Position numbers and translations under genes: made by a program. 64,000 nt of DNA from Clostridia bacterium. Lineage in GTDB: Bacteria > Bacillota > Clostridia > Lachnospirales > Lachnospiraceae. The stretch is from positions 106,854-170,853 of the forward strand of contig CAJTAK010000006.1 in assembly GCA_910574255.1 (NCBI GenBank). Direction: 5' to 3'. Positions within the stretch are counted from its first letter, which is position 1. Every line of letters begins with the position of its first letter. The notes below the pieces were generated by a model. That model was not told the DNA's origin. It made no database searches and saw nothing but the letters and a program-made list of their open reading frames with translations. Of the stretch, positions 52,208 to 60,567 are shown in pieces.

Positions 52208-55039
52208 ATGATAAAATTTTTAGAAATGATTATAGATCAGTATTACATTTTTAGAGACTATCTACTTTGGGGAATGGGAGTATTTTTTCTGTGTGTTATA
52301 ATAGGTGGGTTGTACTATTTTAAAGAAAATAGAAGGTATATTATAAATAAGTTGTTACACAATTTTTCTTTTACGATTATCTTTATAGTAATAGGTGAGC
52401 TGCTTTATTTTTTGGGAGTGACAGCACCAACTGAGTATGTTTACTTTAATGCTGTTATTTTTGTTTTTGGCATGGGAATAATTATTTTTAATGGAATTGT
52501 TCAAATGGTTATGTATAGGAAAATAGTTACACCTATGGTTCAACTTTCTAAGTATATTCAATATTTATTGTTTTTTGAATTGTTTTTATTAGCGGCAACA
52601 TATCGTTTGGAAATCATAGAGTGGTTAGTAGGTATGTTTGCAGTTTTAAGCTATCAGTTAATAATTACCATGGTTGGGAAATTAGACACAAAAGAAAAAC
52701 TAATATTGAAAGAATCTGATTATCCTAATCCTCATTTATATTATACGAGAGAAAAGCAATTGGAAAAGTTTATCTCAATATTAGAACAACAAAAAGGTGA
52801 ACCTTATGCAGTCATGATAGCAGGTGAATGGGGGATGGGAAAAACTAGTTTTGTACAAGCATTGGAAAAAAAGTTAAAAGAGCTAAATAATGATTACTTT
52901 GTTTGGGTTTATGCAGGAAGTGAGAAATCTGTTTCGGATATTATGGTGGACGTAGCGGGACAAATATTGGAAATATTGAAAGAAAATAATATTTATATTG
53001 AAAATAGTGATTTAATAGAAAAGTATTTTGTAGCATTTTCAGGAATATTAGAGGAAAATGGACTAAAATTTTTTAATAAGATTGCGAATATATTTGGTGT
53101 AACAAAACAAGATACCAGTAAAGAATACATTAATGGAAAGCTGAGCGAGTTAAGTAAATTAGATAGAACAATTTATTTGATTATTGATGATTTGGATAGA
53201 TGTGATAAGGATTATCAAATAAAAATGTTTAAAGTAATAAGAGAAAGTACAGAACTTGTTAATTGCAAGACTATCTTTTTGGTAGATCAAAAGGTGTTTC
53301 TAGATAATGAGTATAATGCAAATTATATCGAAAAGTATATAAGTTATACATTGGATTTATGTAAGGTGGCTTGCCAGGAGCTATTGGATTATTATATGGA
53401 GGAAATTTTCAGCAGTAGTTATTTTGACACATTGGATGGAGTATTGTTAAAAAATAGAAATGCTATAGAAATTAGAAGTATGATAGGTGAGTATCCCCAA
53501 AATGTAATTGAAACATTCAAAAGTGAAATTGTGAAGATAAAAGAAGGATTTGAAAAGAAAAGTGATGAAGCAAAGTCTATTGAAAAGGAACATGTAAAAT
53601 TAAAAATAGAAGATTTAGAAAATACAATGAATGTAATAGAAAAAAATATCTCTAATTCAAGAAAAATCAAAAATTATCTTAAAGGCATAAAAAGAGATAT
53701 TTCCAACCTTAATGCAGAGATAGAGAGGTGTACAGGTGAGTTCAAAAGTGAGGACTGGATTAAAGGGATTATAGAGGTTCAGTTTGTGAAGAATATTTTG
53801 CCCGAAATATTTACAGAAGTGAAAATGTGTGAAAGTATTGAAGAATTTGGGGGAAAATATAGAGGATACAGCCTTGATATAATATGGAGTATATATCTTG
53901 GGCTTTGGTTTCATAGTGAAAAGAAAGAGGCAATTTTAAATAATATAATATATAATTTAGATGTTATTGATTTTCTTCATATCAAGACACAAAGGGAAAA
54001 GTATTTAGATGAATTATATAGCAACAAGGCCAATATTAGAAATATAAATCAGTATGCGGAATATGCACAGTCTTATAAGGATTTGAATAAAATTATAGAA
54101 GTATGCGAGGCTAAATATTTTGATGGGGATGCTGATAAAGAAAAATTTTTGGTAAAGATTCTTGAATGTTTATCCAATCAATCAAGTCCATTTAAAACCA
54201 ATGAAGAGGGATTTCTTAGTTTTTCTAAACGATTAATAGAATGGGCAGTGAAATCGGGACTATCCGAAAGAGGGAAGAGAATATGTACACAAGCAGGATA
54301 TAATATTGTAAGACGATGCATTATTGATAACTCCTTACAGTTCAGAAAGATACTATCTATTTTCTTCCCTGTTACAAAAATAGAAGAAACGTGGCATTCG
54401 TTGGCAGTTTCCTATATTGATGAATTTTTTACGGAATTGAAAAAAATAGACAAAGACTTTTTATTTAAAGGTTTAGAAGATGAAACAAATAAATTATCAA
54501 GTATAAAAAATTATTATGGTAATTTGGAAACTGAACTGCAAAAAGAGGAATATAAGAAAGTTGGAATAGATACCAAAAAAATATTTATGAATATTAATTT
54601 CCTTTTTGAAGTATGCCAGTTCTGGAATGAAGTGGAAAATGCTATTAATTTAAAACAAGATAATGAAATTGTAGAATTTAATCAATATTTTGAAGTGAAT
54701 GGATATTCAATTAAAAGTAGTACATTTTCAAATATAGATAATTTACTATATGCATTGCAAGTGTTGAAAAAATATTACGAGAAGAAAGAGGGGTGTTATG
54801 AATCAGATTACTCACTGTTTTTGCTGAGGCTATCTTATAAAATTGTCTTAAAAATTGAGTCAGAACCAGAATGGTTTGGAGATAAGATAAAAGAAGTAGA
54901 AGTTGCATTAACAGAAATTTCCGAAGTAGTTAATATATTAGATAAAACACCTGATAGATATACCAAGGATACTATTGACCTTATAAATATTTATACATAT
55001 AGATATAAATTGTATTGTGGGCAATCCAAACAGGCTTAA
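52208..55039 (+). CDS. KAP-family membrane P-loop NTPase
   Basis: 943 aa. Four to five membrane helices fill the first 165 residues. Then the KAP NTPase core: Walker A GEWGMGKTSF near 206 and Walker B LIIDDLDRCD near 325. A coiled-coil region follows (about 435-515) and a long helical C-terminus. KAP NTPases such as PifA block phages from the membrane. GC content is far lower than the chromosome and the transposition module. Last gene before the right 294-bp repeat. Confidence 0.85.
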   Translation: MIKFLEMIIDQYYIFRDYLLWGMGVFFLCVIIGGLYYFKENRRYIINKLLHNFSFTIIFIVIGELLYFLGVTAPTEYVYFNAVIFVFGMGIIIFNGIVQMVMYRKIVTPMVQLSKYIQYLLFFELFLLAATYRLEIIEWLVGMFAVLSYQLIITMVGKLDTKEKLILKESDYPNPHLYYTREKQLEKFISILEQQKGEPYAVMIAGEWGMGKTSFVQALEKKLKELNNDYFVWVYAGSEKSVSDIMVDVAGQILEILKENNIYIENSDLIEKYFVAFSGILEENGLKFFNKIANIFGVTKQDTSKEYINGKLSELSKLDRTIYLIIDDLDRCDKDYQIKMFKVIRESTELVNCKTIFLVDQKVFLDNEYNANYIEKYISYTLDLCKVACQELLDYYMEEIFSSSYFDTLDGVLLKNRNAIEIRSMIGEYPQNVIETFKSEIVKIKEGFEKKSDEAKSIEKEHVKLKIEDLENTMNVIEKNISNSRKIKNYLKGIKRDISNLNAEIERCTGEFKSEDWIKGIIEVQFVKNILPEIFTEVKMCESIEEFGGKYRGYSLDIIWSIYLGLWFHSEKKEAILNNIIYNLDVIDFLHIKTQREKYLDELYSNKANIRNINQYAEYAQSYKDLNKIIEVCEAKYFDGDADKEKFLVKILECLSNQSSPFKTNEEGFLSFSKRLIEWAVKSGLSERGKRICTQAGYNIVRRCIIDNSLQFRKILSIFFPVTKIEETWHSLAVSYIDEFFTELKKIDKDFLFKGLEDETNKLSSIKNYYGNLETELQKEEYKKVGIDTKKIFMNINFLFEVCQFWNEVENAINLKQDNEIVEFNQYFEVNGYSIKSSTFSNIDNLLYALQVLKKYYEKKEGCYESDYSLFLLRLSYKIVLKIESEPEWFGDKIKEVEVALTEISEVVNILDKTPDRYTKDTIDLINIYTYRYKLYCGQSKQA

Positions 55040-55124
55040 GGAATGGCAAAGGAATATTGGAAAGCTTGTCAATTGGGGCAGAGCACGTTATAATACCCTT
55101 ACAAGGTCAATTTCTCCATATTCC

Positions 55125-55418
55125 GAGGCACACCCGATTATCCTGTGAGGGCAATCTGGGGCAGCCCCAAAAAGAGAATAGAGTAAGTTCAAATGACCTT
55201 GTAGAGAGGAAGATTCCTTTCTATGAGGTCATTTTAAGTTAGAGGGATGGAGAGAGAAAGCCTTGAAAATAGAGGGATTGAGAGGTATCAGGTGTCAATA
55301 CGGTTTGAATCAGAGGGAGAGTTTTCCCGTGTATTTTGCTTCTGTGTTATTTTTGGGAAAAATGGGGCGAGGATATGCGAGATTGCCTTTTGAGGATAAT
55401 CGGGGTTGCCCCTGAACA
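55125..55418 (+). repeat. 294-bp direct repeat, right copy (R2)
   Basis: Direct copy of R1 (21395-21688), including the hairpin at 55192-55235 and the TTTTTGGG motif. What follows differs: after CCTGAACA the left copy enters the TTTTTGGG array, while the right copy enters the remains of another element. Confidence 0.93.
55192..55235 (+). terminator. R2 terminator hairpin
   Basis: Same stem as 21462-21505, with paired substitutions in the loop-proximal part. It would terminate the KAP gene transcript. Confidence 0.6.
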
Positions 55419-55424
55419 AAACAG

Positions 55425-55464
55425 AAAGCCGGGAAGCCGCATAAATAGCGGACTTTCCGGCTTT
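55425..55464 (+). terminator. terminator at start of the mobilizable element
   Basis: AAAGCCGG..GCCGC / GCGGA..CCGGCTTT long stem then TTTT. Placed like the terminator that follows an integrase gene; the bases before it may be a remnant integrase 3' end. Confidence 0.6.
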
Positions 55465-55701
55465 TGAAGTGGGGCGTGATACCTTTTTGATACCTATATC
55501 TTGATTATTTTCTTACTATACCTTATAATACGAATTGTGATTAGAGTGCCTTTGATTGTTGGCTTGGCAATTTTTTCGTGCGCTTCGTTTAAATTTGAGT
55601 TCAATCTTTCAGAAAAAGTAAAAGCAAAAATTTGTATGGAGGGAAGAATGATTATGACAATGATGATTGCATGTATTGAAATGGTGGCTGTGGGCGTTTG
55701 T

Positions 55702-55770
55702 GGAGTGTGCCCTGCTAAGTCAATTTAGATAAGGATTAAACGCCGAGGGGTTCAAATCCCCTGCACTCCA
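55702..55770 (+). tRNA. tRNA-Ser(GCU)-like sequence lacking a D arm
   Basis: Acceptor GGAGTGT (55702-55708) pairs with GCACTCC (55763-55769) and A follows as discriminator. T arm AGGGG-TTCAAAT-CCCCT is perfect. A loop-like CTGCTAA gives anticodon GCU, and TTTA/TAAA could be a class II variable arm. But only 69 nt, no D arm, and the anticodon stem pairs in 3 of 5 positions. Best seen as a tRNA remnant or chimeric attachment site; a functional tRNA is doubtful. Confidence 0.4.
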
Positions 55771-55777
55771 TTAAAGT

Positions 55778-55798
55778 AGGCTACCGTAATGGTAGCCT
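55778..55798 (+). terminator. terminator after tRNA-like sequence
   Basis: AGGCTACC / GGTAGCCT with TTTCCTT after it. Confidence 0.65.
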
Positions 55799-55814
55799 TT
55801 CCTTATGGGAAATG

Positions 55815-56384
55815 TTATTTCTGTCGCCATTGATAACTATTATTTTTCTTATCATTCCCTTTTTCATCAACACTACTACTCGTAGCGGGCCAGTTGATTT
55901 TCCACTCGAAATACTCGTCTTCGGAAATTTCTCCGTTCTTCATCTGTTCTTTCCGCAGACACCATTCTCGCATGAAATCATTAACTAAACCGTACTCTAG
56001 CCACATACCTATCGGTGCATGAGCAGGCCAGTCGTCATTGTCATAGTAACGTACCGATTTATCATCAGAAGCGTTGCATTTGCCGGGATTGCGGACAAGT
56101 TGAAATAAATGAATCGTGCTACGGTCATCTTCGTCAAGCCAAAGGAATGTGAGCATAATATCTTCGGCGCAACCGGGAGTAACACCAATAAAATGGACAT
56201 AATTGACATTTAGTATTTTTGCCATTTCCATTAAAGTGTTGTTTTTGGGAACACGATAGCCAGATTCATACTGTGCGATACGAACATCAGCATTTCGCTC
56301 CTCATATCCCAATTTTAAACCTAATTCACGCTGGGTCAATCCTCGGAACGTGCGTATTCTTTTAATTCTCTCACCTAAAACCAT
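55815..56384 (-). CDS. XRE-family regulator with C-terminal domain
   Basis: About 189 aa. An N-terminal helix-turn-helix (LGERIKRIRTFRGLTQRELG ... YESGYRVPKNNTL) and a C-terminal domain ending in a polar tail. Start at 56384 with GAAAGGG upstream; the frame also begins at 56423 where ATG overlaps the EcsC stop (TGATG), so a longer coupled form is possible. Likely controls the divergent xis-int promoter or the EcsC gene. Confidence 0.78.
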   Translation of the reverse strand: MVLGERIKRIRTFRGLTQRELGLKLGYEERNADVRIAQYESGYRVPKNNTLMEMAKILNVNYVHFIGVTPGCAEDIMLTFLWLDEDDRSTIHLFQLVRNPGKCNASDDKSVRYYDNDDWPAHAPIGMWLEYGLVNDFMREWCLRKEQMKNGEISEDEYFEWKINWPATSSSVDEKGNDKKNNSYQWRQK

Positions 56385-56422
56385 GCTTATCCCTTTCTGC
56401 TCTTTATTTATTTTCGGCTTCA

Positions 56423-57265
56423 TCAAAAAATTTCTGTGTCAATATCAATGATACTTTGGCTTTGTAATTCTTTATAATATTGAGGATCACATAGATATAA
56501 ATCTTTGAAACTGTTTTTCAGTTTTTTGGCACAAGGTTTAAATGTTATATAGGATAGACCGCCAGTAACAGCACCGCCAATTAATGGAACTATTTTAGAA
56601 ACACCTTCTGCAAAAATTTGTTTTGTCATTTTAATTCCAACTGCTTGAGCAATTTTTTTGACAATAGGATAAACAGTTCCTTTAGTAAGTGCTTTTTGAG
56701 CCAATGATTTTGATACTTTTTTAGCAGCAGCTTCAGCAATTTTCTTTACACCTGCATTTGCGCCTTGAACGCCAAACATAACACCAAGAAAAATCATTAT
56801 TTGATTCATTGTATCATCGCTGATTGTATCTTCGTTAAGCTCAAAATCTTCAAAACCATAAAGATATGCCAACTTTTGCATAACCCGAATCATGTATGCG
56901 AAATATTGAACTATATCGGCAGGTACTGTGGCAACCATAGCGAATCCACCCGGCATACCTGCCGCAAAAGAAATAGCAGATACTTTATTGGTTTCATAAT
57001 TTATGACTTGTTTCGATACTTCATTGATTCTTTCTTTTTCTATTCCGGCATATGCAGGATTTTTTCTAATTGCCAAATCAACCACATCTTCGGGATAATA
57101 TTTGATTAGTTCCTTGTGCAAAAATTTTTCTCTATTAACTTTTACAACAGGTAATTTCATTGCTTGTTGTACAATATCTTCTGCATTAAGATTACTAACT
57201 GTATTAGCAACCGCATTCTTAGCTTTGACTAACACACTTTCTGTTTTGCTCTTTTCTTTTGGCAT
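56423..57265 (-). CDS. EcsC family protein
   Basis: 280 aa. The EcsC pattern is clear: VSAISFAAGMPGGFAMVATV followed by PADIVQYFAYMIRVMQKLAY, then Ala-rich helices and a GGAVTGGLSYITF segment. Possible membrane-associated protein; function unknown, though EcsC proteins occur beside defence genes. Its stop overlaps the XRE gene start by one base, implying coupling. Stands as cargo in the mobilizable element. Confidence 0.85.
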   Translation of the reverse strand: MPKEKSKTESVLVKAKNAVANTVSNLNAEDIVQQAMKLPVVKVNREKFLHKELIKYYPEDVVDLAIRKNPAYAGIEKERINEVSKQVINYETNKVSAISFAAGMPGGFAMVATVPADIVQYFAYMIRVMQKLAYLYGFEDFELNEDTISDDTMNQIMIFLGVMFGVQGANAGVKKIAEAAAKKVSKSLAQKALTKGTVYPIVKKIAQAVGIKMTKQIFAEGVSKIVPLIGGAVTGGLSYITFKPCAKKLKNSFKDLYLCDPQYYKELQSQSIIDIDTEIF

Positions 57266-57349
57266 AATAAAACCTTTCTATATTAGTAAGATGTGCATTT
57301 CTTTTTTATATTCTAGCATAATTCAGATAATACAGCAACAAAAACTTAT

Positions 57350-57456
57350 CAGAAATGCTAAATTTAATAAAAAAGATAAGTTTAACAAATAGGCTATTGA
57401 CAATAACAGAAATGTTAAGTATAATTCAAATACAGAGCTTAACAAAAACGCTAAAC
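57350..57456 (+). promoter_or_regulatory. xis-int promoter with operator repeats
   Basis: TTGACA (57397-57402), 17 bp, TATAAT (57420-57425). Repeats AGAAATGCTA (57351), AGAAATGTTA (57408, inside the spacer) and AAAACGCTA (about 57445) fit repressor sites. This lies between the leftward XRE/EcsC pair and the rightward xis-int. Confidence 0.65.
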
Positions 57457-57473
57457 AAAAAGGGGGATATTGA

Positions 57474-57665
57474 ATGAGGAATGAACTATTTGTAACTGCC
57501 GGGGAGGTAGCGCAGGAGTTGGGCGTTTCCAAACCATTTGCTTACAAATTAGTACGACAGATGAATGAGGAACTGGAAGAGAAAGGTTTTATCACAATCG
57601 CCGGACGTGTCAGCAGAAAATATTATGAAGAAAAATTCTATGGCATGGCGCAGGCGGCGAACTAA
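57474..57665 (+). CDS. xis: excisionase-like HTH protein
   Basis: 63 aa with a MerR/excisionase-type helix-turn-helix (AGEVAQELGVSKPFAYKLVR). Position directly before the integrase (12-bp gap) fits a directionality factor for excision. AAAAGGGGG precedes the ATG. Confidence 0.82.
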   Translation: MRNELFVTAGEVAQELGVSKPFAYKLVRQMNEELEEKGFITIAGRVSRKYYEEKFYGMAQAAN

Positions 57666-57677
57666 GGAGGGCGAACT

Positions 57678-58763
57678 ATGGCGGCATATAAAGATGAACA
57701 GCGTGGAACATGGTATGTATCGTTCCATTATTATGACTGGACGGGGAAGAACTGTCGGAAAGTCAAGAGAGGTTTTAAAACCAAAAGAGAAGCTACGGAG
57801 TGGGAACATCATTTCCGCATGAAAGAAGCGGCTGACTTGGATATGACTTTCGGGGAATTTGTGCAGGCGTATACAAGAGATATGAAGCCGAAGCTGAAGC
57901 ACAATACTTGGCTGACAAAGGAGCATATCTTACGCACAAAATTGCTACCGTACTTTGAGAACAAGAAAATGTGCGATATTCGTGCAAAAGATATTATCCA
58001 GTGGCAGAATGAGCAGATTTCCTATCGTGATGAAAAAGGGAAGCCCTATGCGCCGACTTATCTGAAAACTCTGCAATCTGAATTGAGCGCATTATTTAAT
58101 CATGCGGTGCGGTTCTACGAATTAAAGAGCAATCCCGTTGTCAAAGCCGGACCGCTTGGGAAAGGGAAAGCAGAGGAAATGCTTTTTTGGACGAAAGAAG
58201 AATATCTGAAATTCATTGAAGCAGTAAAGGATAAGCCATATTCCTATCAGGCATTTCAGATTTTATACTGGTGTGGCTTGCGTGTTGGCGAACTTTTAGC
58301 ACTCACGCCGCAGGATATTGATTTTGATAACAAGGTCATTCGGATAACAAAATCTTATCAGCGGTTAGAGGGAAAAGATGTGATAACAGACCCGAAGACA
58401 CCGAAAAGCAAGCGCAATGTCAGTATGCCGGATTTTCTGTGTGAGGAATTAAAAGAGTATCTCGGCAGACTGTACGGACTTCTCCCGACTGACCGTATCT
58501 TTCATCTGACAAAAAGTTTCCTGCACCATGAAATGACGAGAGGTGCAGGGAAAGCAGGGGTAAAGCGCATTAGAATCCACGATTTAAGACATTCTCATGT
58601 TTCGTTGTTAATCAGCATGGGATTTTCAGCGGTATCAATCGGGAACAGGGTAGGGCATGAAAGTGTGGATATTACGTTTCGATACGCCCATATGTTCCCG
58701 ACAGAACAGATACAAATGGCAGAGTTATTGAACGCAGAGTTTAAGGAGGGTACAGAAGAATGA
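57678..58763 (+). CDS. int: tyrosine integrase
   Basis: 361-aa site-specific recombinase. An Arm-binding N-terminal domain (DEQRGTWYVSFHYYDWTGK), a core-binding SAM-like domain (MTFGEFVQAY) and the catalytic set: Arg in GLRVGELLAL (about 200), HDLRHSHVSLL (about 301), and HESVDITFRYAH with Tyr at about 335. Tn916/ICE-type. AAGGAGG precedes the ATG and its stop overlaps the next gene by 4 bp. Confidence 0.94.
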   Translation: MAAYKDEQRGTWYVSFHYYDWTGKNCRKVKRGFKTKREATEWEHHFRMKEAADLDMTFGEFVQAYTRDMKPKLKHNTWLTKEHILRTKLLPYFENKKMCDIRAKDIIQWQNEQISYRDEKGKPYAPTYLKTLQSELSALFNHAVRFYELKSNPVVKAGPLGKGKAEEMLFWTKEEYLKFIEAVKDKPYSYQAFQILYWCGLRVGELLALTPQDIDFDNKVIRITKSYQRLEGKDVITDPKTPKSKRNVSMPDFLCEELKEYLGRLYGLLPTDRIFHLTKSFLHHEMTRGAGKAGVKRIRIHDLRHSHVSLLISMGFSAVSIGNRVGHESVDITFRYAHMFPTEQIQMAELLNAEFKEGTEE

Positions 58764-59149
58764 GCGGCACACACAAATATCCAACAATCAGTTTTCGCAT
58801 TTCTCCCAGAGAACGGGAAGAAATCGAAGCAAAGATTTTTGTAAGCGGCATGAAAAAGAAAGATTATTTTGTCCGTTCCTGTATTTACAATCGTGTATGT
58901 GTGGTAGGGAAGAAAGAAACGGTATATCAGATTGTGGAAAAATTACAGGAAATGCAGAGCCGTATGGAAGAACTGTCAGAGCAGATTAAAGGCGAAAAGC
59001 CGGAGGTCATTACCGAAGAAATCAGAGAGTTACAGACAGCTTATGAGGATATGTTGAAAGCAATTCTTTGGATGTTGGACGGAGCAAAATATCTGTGGCA
59101 GGGAAACACCAACGGAGAAGAAAAAAGCCCCGACAGCGGCAACTGTTAG
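58760..59149 (+). CDS. MobC-like mobilization protein
   Basis: 129 aa. Ribbon-helix-helix-type start (ISFRISPREREEIEAKIFVS) and a helical C-terminus, as in accessory relaxosome proteins. Overlaps int by ATGA. Followed by a stem-loop with AACCTCTG / CAGAGGTT (about 59166-59210). Confidence 0.72.
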   Translation: MSGTHKYPTISFRISPREREEIEAKIFVSGMKKKDYFVRSCIYNRVCVVGKKETVYQIVEKLQEMQSRMEELSEQIKGEKPEVITEEIRELQTAYEDMLKAILWMLDGAKYLWQGNTNGEEKSPDSGNC

Positions 59150-59249
59150 GGCTGTGATAACTGGAGAACCTCTGTTATCAACAATCACAATACCAGTATA
59201 GCAGAGGTTTCTTCCAGTGGCAACGATTTTTCAGAAATGGAGGGCATTT

Positions 59250-60227
59250 ATGGAAGAAACAAAAACAGAATTACAGTTGATTAAATTGTCGGAGATACAG
59301 TCGCAGGAAGTTTCTTGGCTGTGGTTTCCGTTTATCCCTTATGGCAAGCTGACAATCGTACAAGGCGATCCGGGGGACGGAAAAACAACATTTATACTCA
59401 ATATAGCGGCGAAACTGTCTAAGGGAGAAAGTTTAGACGGTGGAATGAATTTTACAGAGCCTTTGAATGTCATCTATCAGAGTGCGGAGGACGGTCTTGC
59501 CGATACGGTCAAGCCCCGATTGGAGCAGGCAAAGGCAGACTGTGAGAAAATCTCGGTCATTGATGAAAAGATAAAATCCCTTTCTATGATAGATGAACGC
59601 TTGGAGCAGGCTGTGATAAAGACGGGCGCAAAGCTGCTGATTTTAGACCCGATACAAGCCTATTTAGGCGGCGGTATGGATATGAACCGGGCAAACGAAG
59701 CAAGGGATATGACGAAGAAATTAGCGGCACTGGCAGAGAAATACCAGTGTGCGATTGTCCTTGTCGGTCACATGAACAAGGCGGCAGGAAATAAGGCGGC
59801 ATACCGGGGCATGGGTTCGATTGATTTCTTTGCAGTCGCTAGAAGCGTTCTCTTAGTCGGCAGGGTTGAGGGGGAAGAAAATATAAGGGCTGTGGTGCAG
59901 ATTAAAAATAATCTTGCGGCGTTCGGACACCCGAAAGCGTTTGCATTGTCGGAGGACGGTTTTCAATGGCTAGGGGATTATGAGATTACCGCAGATGAAG
60001 TCTTAGGCGGTATTGCCCCGAAAGCAAATAAAATGGAACAGGCGAAGCGTCTGATTAGGGAACTGGCAGAAACAAATAATGCCATGCAGAGCAATGAGAT
60101 TTTCAGTCTTGCGGACGAACAGAACATATCAAAACGGACACTGGAAAACGCAAAGAAAGAGTTAGGCGTCCGGGCGAAGCGGATAAACAACACATGGTAT
60201 TGGGAACTGGATAAAATCAGACAGTGA
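59250..60227 (+). CDS. RepA-like AAA ATPase
   Basis: About 325 aa. RecA-fold helicase/ATPase of the RepA family (RSF1010-type AAA_25): Walker A QGDPGDGKTTFILNIAAKL near 35-53, Walker B LLILDPIQAYLG, and LVGHMNKAAG. C-terminal winged helix. Start at 59250 with GGAGGG upstream. Such genes next to int and mob support element replication. Confidence 0.87.
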   Translation: MEETKTELQLIKLSEIQSQEVSWLWFPFIPYGKLTIVQGDPGDGKTTFILNIAAKLSKGESLDGGMNFTEPLNVIYQSAEDGLADTVKPRLEQAKADCEKISVIDEKIKSLSMIDERLEQAVIKTGAKLLILDPIQAYLGGGMDMNRANEARDMTKKLAALAEKYQCAIVLVGHMNKAAGNKAAYRGMGSIDFFAVARSVLLVGRVEGEENIRAVVQIKNNLAAFGHPKAFALSEDGFQWLGDYEITADEVLGGIAPKANKMEQAKRLIRELAETNNAMQSNEIFSLADEQNISKRTLENAKKELGVRAKRINNTWYWELDKIRQ

Positions 60228-60435
60228 CGGACAGGCAAGGTAACAGCGCAACAATGCAGGGTATTAGAATTTTGCAGTCTTGGAACTGCGTTCTTGAAGA
60301 TTGCAAGGTTGCAAAAATTATAGACATTGCAATGTTGCGTTGTTGGGAGAAAGCCGGGTAGCGGCGGTATCAAGGCGGCGAAAAGCCGTAACGTCCGTTA
60401 GGACGGTATGCTGTCCAACGGACAGCTTGCCCCCC
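60228..60435. other. gene-free stretch before oriT
   Basis: No supported gene. Contains CGTCC-GTTA-GGACG and GCTGTCC-AAC-GGACAGC (60410-60426), the second stem the same as at 47724-47740, followed by a C-rich tract. Probably the mobilisation-region leader. Confidence 0.4.
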
Positions 60436-60511
60436 CGGCAGGGCGCAAAGGCACTTTTGATAGAGCGTAGCCTGTCGAAAGTGCTTTTGCGTTACTTTCG
60501 CAGAAAGTAAC
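60436..60511 (+). promoter_or_regulatory. candidate oriT with inverted repeats
   Basis: CGCAAAGGCACTTT (60444-60457) pairs with AAAGTGCTTTTGCG (60478-60491) with one mismatch, next to a perfect GTTACTTTC-GCA-GAAAGTAAC (60491-60511). It sits directly upstream of the relaxase gene, where transfer origins of such elements lie. Confidence 0.6.
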
Positions 60512-60567
60512 AAAGGCTATGCGCCGTATCCGGCGCTCATTACCCGCTAGGGAGAAAGGGAAATATA

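Larger units (their letters stand above)
21395..55418. mobile_element. Tn7-like, plasmid-like element bracketed by R repeats
   Basis: Foreign segment inserted after guaA. It carries tnsA/B/C/tniQ at the left, a replication-type gene set in the middle and an AT-rich cargo at the right. Gene orientation, codon and base composition differ from the chromosome left of guaA. The precise transposon right end could not be identified: no inverted copy of the left-end motif array is visible near 55 kb. The bracket by direct repeats is compatible with single-crossover integration of a circle. Confidence 0.75.

Noticed and set aside
55110..55130. Mirror copy of the left-end array as transposon right end just before R2
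   Set aside because: No inverted TTTTTGGG/CCCAAAAA cluster and no matching terminal bases were found, so the right end is left undefined.
55501..55728. 75-codon frame near the tRNA-like sequence
   Set aside because: Runs into the tRNA-like structure and has odd composition; a smaller toxin-like frame from the ATG at about 55648 is not supported either.
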